Below, one piece after another: positions 56,077-63,550 of a DNA stretch of 64,000 nt. This stretch comes from Armatimonas sp043757465 (GTDB taxonomy: Bacteria > Armatimonadota > Armatimonadia > Armatimonadales > Armatimonadaceae). Each line of letters begins with the position of its first letter. Within the stretch, counting starts at the first letter, position 1. The position numbers and the translations under genes were made by a program. The stretch lies in NCBI RefSeq assembly GCF_043757465.1, contig NZ_JAYVPL010000041.1, positions 10,472 through 74,471 of the forward strand. The letters run 5' to 3'. The notes beneath the pieces were generated by a model. It worked only from the letters and a program-made list of their open reading frames with translations. It did not search any database and was not told the DNA's origin.

Positions 56077-56982
56077 CCGCTCGGAACGCCAGAGCGTCGC
56101 CAGAAGTTCCAGCTCCGCGTACTCACTCTCGCGCAGATCGGCGAGCGGCGGGCGTACGGGGCCTCCGACAAGCCCAATTTTATCCATGAGCCGCTTCATA
56201 ACCGAAACTTCGTAGCCCTTTCGCCGTGCCCGAAACGTGTAGAGCGGCAAGACGTAGCGCTGCATCAATTCGGCGAGGGCATCCTGGTCGCCTGTTGCTG
56301 CGGTGTCGTGCAATTGGCGGGAGATCTGTGGCGAGAGATTCGCGATACTTGAGGTGTAGGTGCGAATCCCGATACTGTAGTAGCCTGGCACAGCATCGTC
56401 GCCCGCACCACCGATCCAGTGAAGACGCTCTCCGACTTTGTGCATGATTTGCTGCAAGCGGCGCGTGTCTCCCTGGCCGTCTTTGAGTGCGATGAGATTG
56501 GGAATCGAGTCCGCCAGGCGCTGCACTAAAGCAGGTGAGGGGTTAAAGCTATCACGGGAGTAGATCAGCACCCCAAGCGGCGTGGCATCAGCCAGTGTTT
56601 TATAGTAGGCCAGCAGCGCGTCGTCGTCGGCCGTGGGATAGTACGCGGGAAAGAGCAGAAGACCGTCCACACCTGCCGCCTGTGCCTGCTTGGCCTGCTC
56701 CACCCCGAGCGCCGTATTGATTCCTGCTGCCGCCAGTACCGGCACGCGCCCGCCTATTTCCGCAACCGTCACTTCAATCACTTGCTTCAGCTCATCTGGC
56801 GAGAGCGTGTGAAACTCACCCGTGCCTGCCGCTGCGACAACCGCGCAAATCGGTGCGTTTTTGAGTGCCTGAAGATTATGTCGAAGTCCGGCAAGGTTCA
56901 GCGAGAGGTCGTCATGAAAAGGTGTTACCGGGAAGGCAATCACCCCGGAGAGCTGTGTACGAAGAGCATCGGGCGTTGTCAT
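56074..56982 (-). CDS. DapA-family aldolase, 5-dehydro-4-deoxyglucarate dehydratase-like
   Basis: A 302-residue TIM-barrel lyase of the DHDPS/NAL family. VVAAAGTGEFHTLSPDEL and VLAAAGINTALGVEQAKQA are family signatures; the Schiff-base Lys is in NLIALKDGQGD and the catalytic Tyr in VLIYSRDS. The Y-S-R-D and K-D-G-x-G-D details resemble 5-dehydro-4-deoxyglucarate dehydratase (KdgD) rather than true DapA. Possible role in sugar-acid breakdown. TAAAAT begins on the stop codon of the upstream PhyH gene, 6 nt before this ATG. Confidence 0.85.
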   Translation of the reverse strand: MTTPDALRTQLSGVIAFPVTPFHDDLSLNLAGLRHNLQALKNAPICAVVAAAGTGEFHTLSPDELKQVIEVTVAEIGGRVPVLAAAGINTALGVEQAKQAQAAGVDGLLLFPAYYPTADDDALLAYYKTLADATPLGVLIYSRDSFNPSPALVQRLADSIPNLIALKDGQGDTRRLQQIMHKVGERLHWIGGAGDDAVPGYYSIGIRTYTSSIANLSPQISRQLHDTAATGDQDALAELMQRYVLPLYTFRARRKGYEVSVMKRLMDKIGLVGGPVRPPLADLRESEYAELELLATLWRSER

Positions 56983-56988
56983 AGGGGG

Positions 56989-56994
56989 ATTTTA
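56989..56994 (-). promoter_or_regulatory. TAAAAT -10 box built on the PhyH stop codon
   Basis: Minus-strand TAAAAT, 6 nt before the ATG at 56982. The TAA at 56994-56992 is the stop of the PhyH gene. Confidence 0.55.
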
Positions 56995-57849
56995 CCAGCT
57001 CTTCAGCCCGAGGAGCTTCTTGCCCAGATCGGTCAAAATGGCGGGTTCGGGGTAGAGCACCCTCTCGCGCCCTTGGAGAGGCTCGGGAATATTGTTGGCC
57101 CAGCCGTCCGGGGCACGGTGCTCTTGCCAGCAAGCGATGCGATCCAGGCGGGTCGCTTCGTCGCCTTCCGGATAGAGTGTCACGTACTGGCAGAGCCGAG
57201 GTGCCGCTCCGTGGTTCGCTCCGTTGCCGTGGGCCAGGGTGACGTCCCAGATCACCAGATCGCCCGCTTCGGCGGGAATCGGGGTGACGGCCATGCCCTC
57301 GGGGAGGCGCGTGAGATCCGGGACATGCTTATGGCGATCCTCGGGCTGCTCCGCGATCCAGCGCACGAGATTCTCGCGGTGGAAGCCGGGGATGCAGCAG
57401 AAGCCCCCCATGTCCTCGGTGGTGTCGGTGAGGCAGAGCACGGCCTGGAGGAAGAAGCGCCATGTCTCTGGCGGCGTGCTGGTGTCCATGTCCCAGTGCA
57501 CAAAGCCCTTGTCCTGGTGTTGCGGGTGCTTCTCACTCAGCGGTGGTTTGAAGCAGGCGCGGTCCAGGCTCGCCCACAGCTTCTCGGTACCGTAGAGGTC
57601 CACGAATGTCTGGTAGAGCCGAGGATTCTGTCGGTTGTCCCAGAGCGACTGGGTCTGGTGAATGTGCGCGAGTGAGCCGCGCCGCTCCGGCGGATACCAG
57701 GTATCCGTATCATTCGGATCCATCTGCAAAAATGTGTAGATGTCGGTGACAACGGCATCACAGTTTTCCTTGGGGACGACCCCTTTCACGACAAGGTAGC
57801 CCCAGCGATCGAAAAACGCCCGATCCTCGGCAGTGAGTACATGTTCCAT
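56992..57849 (-). CDS. Phytanoyl-CoA dioxygenase-family (PhyH) oxygenase
   Basis: A 285-residue Fe(II)/2-oxoglutarate oxygenase-like protein. KGFVHWDMDTSTP provides the metal-binding His-x-Asp; ETWRFFLQAVLCLTDTTEDMGGFCCIPGFHRENL is the following strand with the tell-tale tail GFH; AGDLVIWDVTLAHGNGAN has the distal His, and PRLCQYVTLYPEG the usual Arg region for 2-oxoglutarate. Substrate unknown. Upstream the weak GGTGAAG may be its ribosome site. Probably co-transcribed with the RmlD-like gene upstream. Confidence 0.85.
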   Translation of the reverse strand: MEHVLTAEDRAFFDRWGYLVVKGVVPKENCDAVVTDIYTFLQMDPNDTDTWYPPERRGSLAHIHQTQSLWDNRQNPRLYQTFVDLYGTEKLWASLDRACFKPPLSEKHPQHQDKGFVHWDMDTSTPPETWRFFLQAVLCLTDTTEDMGGFCCIPGFHRENLVRWIAEQPEDRHKHVPDLTRLPEGMAVTPIPAEAGDLVIWDVTLAHGNGANHGAAPRLCQYVTLYPEGDEATRLDRIACWQEHRAPDGWANNIPEPLQGRERVLYPEPAILTDLGKKLLGLKSW

Positions 57850-57894
57850 GGCTTTTGCTTCACCAGAGCGCGGGCCAATTCCTGCTCACTCTTG

Positions 57895-58758
57895 TTAGCG
57901 CCGCTTCAGATAGGAACGGATCGCATCTTTCCAGTCCGGCATGGTGTCCATGCCACGGAGCGTGAGCATCTTACGCTCCAGCGGCGAGACACGCGGGCGG
58001 GGAGCGGCGGGTTTGGCGGTGGCGACATACTGCGCGAAGGTGGTGCCCAGAACCGGTGTCGCTAGGCCCGCTTCGCCGACAATGAACTTTGCGAACTCTA
58101 GGAGCGAGCACTGCCCGGCACTCGCCACATGGTAGGTGCCGGGCAGAGGCTCAGTGGCTAAATTCAGGAGCACGGTAGCAAGATCGGCGGTGTGGGTGGG
58201 GCTGATGATCTGATCCTCGACGAACGTGAGGCTCGGGCGAGTCAGGGCGGCGCGGACGATGGTATCTACGAGGTTTTTGCCGTGGGGGCCGTAGAGAAAC
58301 GACGTGCGAGCGATCAGGTGCCGATCCGGGAGGGTCTGGCGCACGAGACGCTCGCCCGCCTCTTTGCTCGCGCCGTAGACACTCTGTGGATTCGGGGCAT
58401 CGAACTCGTGGTAGGCGCTGCCTTTTTCGCCGTCGAAGACAAAGTCGGTGGAGACCTGAATCAGCCAGCTTCGGGTTTCGCTACAGGCGGCGGCAAGGTG
58501 CGCAGCGCCCAGCGCGTTGAGCCGCCAGGCTGCCTCCGGCTCGCTCTGTGCCCCATCTACATTGGTCCAGGCGGCGCAGTTTATGACCGCGTCGGGGCGG
58601 TGAAGACGAAGACAGGCGCAGACGGCGGTGAGATCGGTGATATCCAGTGCAGTACGGCTCGCTAAAGCAACAATGTCGTGGCCTCGGCGCTCGGCTTCGG
58701 CCACGACATCGCTTCCCAGCATCCCACCCGCTCCGACAACGAGGAGGCGTAGGCGCAT
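57895..58758 (-). CDS. dTDP-4-dehydrorhamnose reductase-like (RmlD) protein
   Basis: A 287-residue NAD(P)-binding sugar-nucleotide reductase. The start VVGAGGMLGSDVV is the cofactor loop, followed by LDITDLTAVCACLRLHRPDAVINCAAWTNVDGAQ and the catalytic QVSTDFVFDGEKGSAYHEFD with VYGASKEAGERLV (Tyr-x3-Lys). It ends with PRVSPLERKMLTLRG, typical for RmlD. It would make a deoxysugar nucleotide or S-adenosylmethionine-synthase-like regulator homologue; no other rml gene is adjacent. Its start follows citrate synthase by 3 bp. Confidence 0.85.
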   Translation of the reverse strand: MRLRLLVVGAGGMLGSDVVAEAERRGHDIVALASRTALDITDLTAVCACLRLHRPDAVINCAAWTNVDGAQSEPEAAWRLNALGAAHLAAACSETRSWLIQVSTDFVFDGEKGSAYHEFDAPNPQSVYGASKEAGERLVRQTLPDRHLIARTSFLYGPHGKNLVDTIVRAALTRPSLTFVEDQIISPTHTADLATVLLNLATEPLPGTYHVASAGQCSLLEFAKFIVGEAGLATPVLGTTFAQYVATAKPAAPRPRVSPLERKMLTLRGMDTMPDWKDAIRSYLKRR

Positions 58759-58761
58759 CGT

Positions 58762-59949
58762 CTACGCGCGCTCGTCCATCGGGACAAACGCCAGATCGCG
58801 CGGGCCGCCGTAGATGGACTCGGGGCGGATAATCAGGCTCTTGGGCATCTGCTCTAAAATATGGGCCGTCCAGCCGCTGGTTCGGCCAATCGCAAAGACG
58901 GGCGTGAAGATCTCGGAGGGGATTCCCACGGCATGCAGAATCAGCGCGGCGTAGAGCTCCACATTGGCGCGGAGCTTGTTGCCCGGCTTACGCTTCTCTA
59001 GCTCATCCACCGTGGTCTGCTCGACAATCTTGATCAGATTCAGCAAGTGATGATCCCCGGTCTCGTCAGCCATCTTATCGGCGGCCTCAGAGAGCAGGGC
59101 AGCACGGGGGTCGCGCACTTGATAGACGCGGTGCCCGAAGCCCATAATGCGCTCTTTTCGATCGAGCGCGGCACTGATCCAGGGCTGGACATTCTCCTCA
59201 GAGCCTATCTCATCGAGCATGTCTAACACGGGGCCAGGGACACCGCCGTGGAGCCAGCCTTTGAGGGCACCAATCGCGCCCGTCAGTGCCGAGACCATGT
59301 CCGAGTTGGTGGACTGGATCACGCGCCCCGCAAAAGTCGAGGCGTTGAAGCCGTGCTCCGCGACGGCGACTAAGTAGGCATTGAGGCCCGCCACACGCGC
59401 CTTACTAGGCTCCGTACCCTCCAGCATGTAGAGGAAGCCCTGAGCCACGCTGTGCTCCGACTTGGGGTGGACAATTTCTTTACCCTCGCCTAGGCGGTAG
59501 CTGTGCGCCACAATCGCGGCCATCTGTGCTTGAAGGCGTGCGGCGCGGCGCAGGGCATTTTCTACATCCGCAGGAGCATTGATGGGCCAAGCCGACTCTG
59601 GATCGCCAATGGTTAGGGTGGAAGCTCCTATGCGCAGAATATCCATCCCCTCGGCGTGGGGCGCACAGGCACGCAGGGTTGCCAGGGTCGCCTCCGGCAG
59701 CTCACGAGCAGCCGACATTTCTGCTCTCAGAGTGTCGTACTCAGCACGATTGGGGAGCTTGCCGTGCCAGAGCAGATAGCAAACTTCCTCGAACGTGACA
59801 TTGCCAGAAAGGGAGCTGATATCATAGCCGCGCAGAGTCAGCTTCCCGTTCTGACCATCTACCTCCGCAATTTGGGTCTTTGCGGCAACGACGCCTTTAA
59901 GACCATCGTGGATCGTCGGTTCGGATGCCTGGGTTTCGGGGGAACTCAT
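58762..59949 (-). CDS. gltA: Citrate synthase (or 2-methylcitrate synthase)
   Basis: A 395-residue short-type (about 370-430 residue) enzyme condensing acetyl-CoA with oxaloacetate. Motifs: GKLTLRGYDISSL, GASTLTIGDPESAW, VAVAEHGFNASTFAGR (His), LKGWLHGGVPGPVLDML, RIMGFGHRVYQVRDPRA (His) and LRANVELYAALIL. The last normally reads N-V-D-F/L-Y with catalytic Asp; here it is Glu. Synthase for citrate or 2-methylcitrate cannot be told apart. The ATG lies after AAAGGA with a long gap. Followed 3 bp later by the RmlD-like gene. Confidence 0.9.
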   Translation of the reverse strand: MSSPETQASEPTIHDGLKGVVAAKTQIAEVDGQNGKLTLRGYDISSLSGNVTFEEVCYLLWHGKLPNRAEYDTLRAEMSAARELPEATLATLRACAPHAEGMDILRIGASTLTIGDPESAWPINAPADVENALRRAARLQAQMAAIVAHSYRLGEGKEIVHPKSEHSVAQGFLYMLEGTEPSKARVAGLNAYLVAVAEHGFNASTFAGRVIQSTNSDMVSALTGAIGALKGWLHGGVPGPVLDMLDEIGSEENVQPWISAALDRKERIMGFGHRVYQVRDPRAALLSEAADKMADETGDHHLLNLIKIVEQTTVDELEKRKPGNKLRANVELYAALILHAVGIPSEIFTPVFAIGRTSGWTAHILEQMPKSLIIRPESIYGGPRDLAFVPMDERA

Positions 59950-60043
59950 GTTTATCTAAAGAATCCTTTGGTTGGAGATTGCCGAGAGATAGTACCTGCC
60001 AGTAGCTTGCTTGTCAACGTCGGCAAACTACCAGAAATTCACG

Positions 60044-61252
60044 TTATTTTTTTACCTGGATGGGAGACCACACTGGAGACGATGCCTTGCCCTTGCCCTG
60101 GGTCAAATTGATCGGTGTATCCGTGCCTGTTGCGGGTGTGACCAGTAGCTCTTTGTCGGCGACAAAGGCCAATGAGGCGCTGTCCGGCGACCAGGTAACG
60201 GCACGGACGGGTTTGTTGTAGAGCAGTGTGGGAGGATCTTGTGCCGTGATATTGCCCACAAATAGCCCCGTGGACTTGCCATCCCGCGCTTCTGAAATAT
60301 AGATCGCCAGCAGCTTGCTATCGGGGGCTACGCAGAAGCCATCCGCGATAAAGGGAAGAGGGATAATGCTCTGAGGAGTAAGCTTCGCGTCAAAATGAAC
60401 CAGAACCGACTTACCCTCCATGACATCGTTTTGTGAGGACATCTGGTTTAGAAGTTTCCCCATCTGCTCTGAGGCCATCTGTTTCTCCTCCTCCGTCTTT
60501 GGGTTTGGAATCTGCATGGCTTCTTTCAGAGGGGCTCCTCCTGTGAAGAGCACGACAAAGCTGCCGTCTTTGAGTGCCTGGAAACGCAGATCCTGAGAAG
60601 ATCCCAGGAGAGCCAGGAATTTATCCTGAACCTGATAGACCACGAGTAGGTGGCCGTGCTCGCGCTTGACTGCGGCTAGAATGGTCTCACCGTCTTGGGA
60701 GACTGCGTACTGACTGATGCCACCCTCCGCAAAGAGAGCGGCGAGTGCGACATTGTCACGCTTCCCCTCGACCGTTGGAAAGATCGCGTCGGAGTCGGAT
60801 GCATCCGTGGTGGTTCTACCAATCTTTCCGCTGTCCAGAAAAAACAAGTCGCGGTCGCCGCGAAAATAGGGTTGTTCCTTGGTGGACTCATTTACCGTTA
60901 GCGTGATTTGCCTTCGGCCCGGCGCCGCTTCCGTAAGACATACCTGGCGAACGCCGCTCTGACCGTGATCTTCGGTGAACACAAGACGCTGGCCATCTGC
61001 AGAGAAGGCAAGCTCGCCCTCCAGAGTCGTATCACGGGTGAGCTGGGTTGGCTCGCCGCCCGTTGCACTTGCCAGATAGATATCGCTCTGGCCGTCTTTT
61101 TCCCAGACAAAGGCAATCTTGCCCGCCGTACTGGGGACGCCGACAAAGGGCAGGGGGAAGCCACGATAGCCCCAGAAAGCCAGTCCACCCAGAATGCCTA
61201 GTGCGGCGAGGGCGAGCAAGAAGCTGCGAAACGTGAAGATTTTAGGACGCAT
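60044..61252 (-). CDS. Exported TolB/WD40-like beta-propeller protein
   Basis: A 402-residue protein with an N-terminal anchor or signal (FLLALAALGILGGLAFWGY) followed by beta-propeller repeats like those of TolB: KIAFVWEKDGQSDIYLASATGGEPTQLTRD and ELAFSADGQRLVFTEDHG are the clearest, then AVTWSPDSASLAFVADKELLVTP and ASSPVWSPIQV. No enzyme motif. Probably a periplasmic sensor or scaffold. Downstream of the DUF2231 gene by 17 bp. Confidence 0.8.
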   Translation of the reverse strand: MRPKIFTFRSFLLALAALGILGGLAFWGYRGFPLPFVGVPSTAGKIAFVWEKDGQSDIYLASATGGEPTQLTRDTTLEGELAFSADGQRLVFTEDHGQSGVRQVCLTEAAPGRRQITLTVNESTKEQPYFRGDRDLFFLDSGKIGRTTTDASDSDAIFPTVEGKRDNVALAALFAEGGISQYAVSQDGETILAAVKREHGHLLVVYQVQDKFLALLGSSQDLRFQALKDGSFVVLFTGGAPLKEAMQIPNPKTEEEKQMASEQMGKLLNQMSSQNDVMEGKSVLVHFDAKLTPQSIIPLPFIADGFCVAPDSKLLAIYISEARDGKSTGLFVGNITAQDPPTLLYNKPVRAVTWSPDSASLAFVADKELLVTPATGTDTPINLTQGKGKASSPVWSPIQVKK

Positions 61253-61269
61253 AACTGATTTCTTGAAAT

Positions 61270-61728
61270 TTAGTAAGTTCTGGCGACATAGCTACCAAGA
61301 TAGCCCGTGTAGCCAATGACAACCGTCGCCGCAAGCATGAGAACCAGGTAGCCCAGATAGAGTCTATCGCCTCTACGATCCTGGGCTAAACCAACCCCAA
61401 AGTCTCTCGTGGCACTCCTCCAGATCAGCAACAAGGTGATTCCGATGCTACCGCCCAGCGCAAAGTTACGGTGAGGCAGAAGATGGTCCGCCTCCCATTT
61501 CTCCACGCGAAACCAGCCAAGCTGCCCCCAGAACCCTGAGAATATCGCGGGCAGGGAGAGCGTGACGGCCACGACTAGCGCCCAGAAACCGACAGTGCGC
61601 CATTCTTTTTTTCCAGAAATCTTACTCCCTAGGTCAAAGGCAAAGGAAACAAGAGTGAGTGCAAGTGCAAAGTGAACGCTGGCACCATGAAGGTGCTGCC
61701 AGAGCTTGATAGGGTCTTCCTGAGGCAT
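61270..61728 (-). CDS. DUF2231-like membrane protein
   Basis: A 152-residue membrane protein with four helices, starting LWQHLHGASVHFALALTLVSFAFDLGSK, the LHGASVHFA pattern being typical of DUF2231 (LHP-x-x-VHFPI). A loop GFWGQLGWFRVEKWEADHLLPHRNFALGG has conserved H-x-N-x-A. Function unknown; relatives may bind haem. TATCAT ends 8 nt before the ATG, and GGGGGG lies right against the ATG. Confidence 0.75.
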   Translation of the reverse strand: MPQEDPIKLWQHLHGASVHFALALTLVSFAFDLGSKISGKKEWRTVGFWALVVAVTLSLPAIFSGFWGQLGWFRVEKWEADHLLPHRNFALGGSIGITLLLIWRSATRDFGVGLAQDRRGDRLYLGYLVLMLAATVVIGYTGYLGSYVARTY

Positions 61729-61736
61729 ACCCCCCT

Positions 61737-61742
61737 ATGATA
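61737..61742 (-). promoter_or_regulatory. TATCAT -10 box of the DUF2231 gene
   Basis: Minus-strand TATCAT, 8 nt before the ATG at 61728. It overlaps by two bases the -10 box of prfB on the other strand. Confidence 0.45.
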
Positions 61743-61746
61743 CAAT
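61741..61746 (+). promoter_or_regulatory. TACAAT -10 box of prfB
   Basis: TACAAT at 61741-61746 predicts transcription from about 61753, giving a ~50-nt leader that begins with a hairpin (61755-61780: ACGGGTCGCCG/CGGCGGCCCGT, one T-G wobble, CTTT loop). Overlaps the divergent TATCAT. Confidence 0.5.
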
Positions 61747-61754
61747 AAACGCAG

Positions 61755-61780
61755 ACGGGTCGCCGCTTTCGGCGGCCCGT
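61755..61780 (+). other. 5'-leader hairpin of prfB
   Basis: An 11-bp stem with CTTT loop at the predicted 5' end of the prfB message, 23 nt before the ATG. No T-run follows, so it is more likely to protect the 5' end than to terminate. Confidence 0.5.
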
Positions 61781-61803
61781 ACTTTCGTTAATGGTGAAAC
61801 TAT

Positions 61804-62947
61804 ATGCTGGCGGATATATCCAAAGATTTGGGCCTGCTTGCGGAGCGCCTCGACGATATCGGGAGGCATCTTTGACCTTCCCCGTCGAAATAAAGAGATA
61901 GCACAGCTCGAAGCTCTCGCGGGGGAACCCTCGCTCTGGGACGATGTGGCTCGTGCCCAAAAAACAATGCAAGCGCTCGCAAAAGCGAAAGAGGAGGTAC
62001 TGCCCTACTTAGATTTGCGACGGAAACTAGATGACACGCTGGTTCTGATTGAGATGGCCGAGTCCGACGATGACCCGGAGGCGTATGAGCCCGAGGTGCG
62101 CTCCGATACCGAGGCAATCATGGCGGGCATGGATAAGGTGGAAAATGCCACACTTCTCTCTGGTCCTTATGATGCCCACGATGCCATCCTCGAGATCAAG
62201 CCGGGGGCGGGGGGGACGGAAGCCTGTGACTGGGCCGCGATGCTCCTGCGGATGTACTTGCGCTGGGCGGAGGCCAATGGCTTCCAGGCGGAAGTCAATG
62301 AGGAACTTCCCGGAGAAGTGGCGGGAATCTCCTCCGCGACCGTGTTTGTGACGGGACGAAATGCTTATGGGATGCTGCGCTCCGAACACGGGGTGCATCG
62401 CCTGGTACGAATCTCTCCCTACAACGCCAATGGCAAGCGCCAGACCAGCTTCGCCGCTGTGGAAGTTCTCCCGCAGATCGAAGATGACAGCGAGCTGGTG
62501 ATTGATGACAAAGACCTGCGGCTCGACACCTTTCGGGCAAGCGGTGCAGGCGGCCAGCACGTCAATAAAACCAGCAGCGCCGTGCGCATCACGCACATCC
62601 CGACCAATATTGTGGTGACCTGCCAGGACCAGCGCAGCCAGCTACAAAACAAAGAGGTCGCGATGCGCGTCTTAAGAGCAAAGCTCGCTGAAGTTGAGGC
62701 GCGCAAGTTCGATCAGAAGATGGCGGAGCTTCGTGGCGATCAGCAGCGAATTGAGTGGGGAAGTCAGATTCGTAACTATGTCTTTCAGCCCTATACCCAG
62801 GTGACGGATATCCGAAGTCGGGTGAAGCTGACCGATGTGAATGCGATTATGGACGGCAACCTTGAGGCGCTCCAGCTAGGGTATCTGCGCTGGTTTGCCG
62901 GTAAAGGAGCAGCAGGAGATGCAACCGATGGAAACGACGAAGATTAA
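61804..62947 (+). CDS. prfB: Peptide chain release factor 2, with programmed +1 frameshift
   Basis: RF2 releases protein chains at UGA and UAA. Translation starts at the ATG at 61804 (MLADISKDLGLLAERLDD), meets an in-frame TGA after 23 codons (61873-61875) and continues in the +1 frame from GAC at 61874, giving 380 residues. The shift site is GGGAGGCATCTTTGAC: an internal Shine-Dalgarno (GGGAGG), slippery CTT, then TGA-C, as in E. coli. Release-factor marks: the GGQ loop ASGAGGQHVNKTSSAVRI and the stop-codon-reading loop LVRISPYNANGKRQ (S-P-x). ORF calls that begin at an internal ATG (61838) would miss the first 23 residues. Confidence 0.95.
61861..61876 (+). promoter_or_regulatory. Programmed +1 frameshift site in prfB
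   Basis: GGGAGG (61861-61866) followed by CAT, slippery CTT (61870-61872), TGA (61873-61875) and C. Low RF2 activity lets ribosomes pause at TGA and shift, so RF2 controls its own synthesis, as known in E. coli. Confidence 0.93.
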
Positions 62948-63548
62948 GTTTCTCGCACTGGCAGGATTGTTACTAGGGGGCCTAGCGCTCCCTGTACAGG
63001 CACAGTCGGAGAAAACCGCGATCCGTCTTGGCGAGGCCGAGGCGGGGAACTTGGTGGCGGATGCCGTTCGTTTGAGTGCAGGCGCAGATGTCGCGCTGGT
63101 GCCCGCTGCCGCCTTCAAGGGCAGTAAGGCCGTCTCCCCTGAGACGGCAACAGCTCTGCTCGATCCCGCGACTGATGAGATCGTGGTGCTCAGTGTCCGT
63201 GGTAGCCAGCTCAAAGATGCCCTGGAGCGCTCGGTGTCTTTTGCGGGAACCCCGTTCGCGGGTTTTCTACAGGTCTCAGGGCTCACTTTCCAGTACAACG
63301 CCAGCCACGACATTGGGGAGCGTGTGGTGAAAATCACGGTAGGGGGGACGCCTCTTGACCCCAAGAAACTCTACAAAGTCGCCACCACGCGCCCTCTGGC
63401 CGATGGTCAGCAAGGCTACTTTCAGATCTGGAAAAAAGACCAGATTCTCCCCGGCACAAAAGCCGTCACCCTTGCCACTGCGCTACGCGCCTTGCCCGCG
63501 GGGCAAGTTGGCAAGATCGAGGGACGCATCGTTCGGGTAGACAAGTAG
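62928..63548 (+). CDS. Exported 5'-nucleotidase C-terminal-domain protein
   Basis: A 206-residue protein with a signal peptide (FLALAGLLLGGLALPVQAQ). The mature part matches the C-terminal domain of 5'-nucleotidase/UshA-type proteins (PF02872) without the metallophosphatase domain: EAEAGNLVADAVRLSAGADVALVPAAAFKG, GSQLKDALERSV and LYKVATTRPLADG. It lacks a catalytic part, so it may only bind or scaffold. The start chosen is the ATG at 62928 (METTKIKFLAL) with AGGAG 9-10 nt upstream; it overlaps the prfB 3' end by 20 bp. Confidence 0.8.
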   Translation: METTKIKFLALAGLLLGGLALPVQAQSEKTAIRLGEAEAGNLVADAVRLSAGADVALVPAAAFKGSKAVSPETATALLDPATDEIVVLSVRGSQLKDALERSVSFAGTPFAGFLQVSGLTFQYNASHDIGERVVKITVGGTPLDPKKLYKVATTRPLADGQQGYFQIWKKDQILPGTKAVTLATALRALPAGQVGKIEGRIVRVDK

Positions 63549-63550
63549 GT

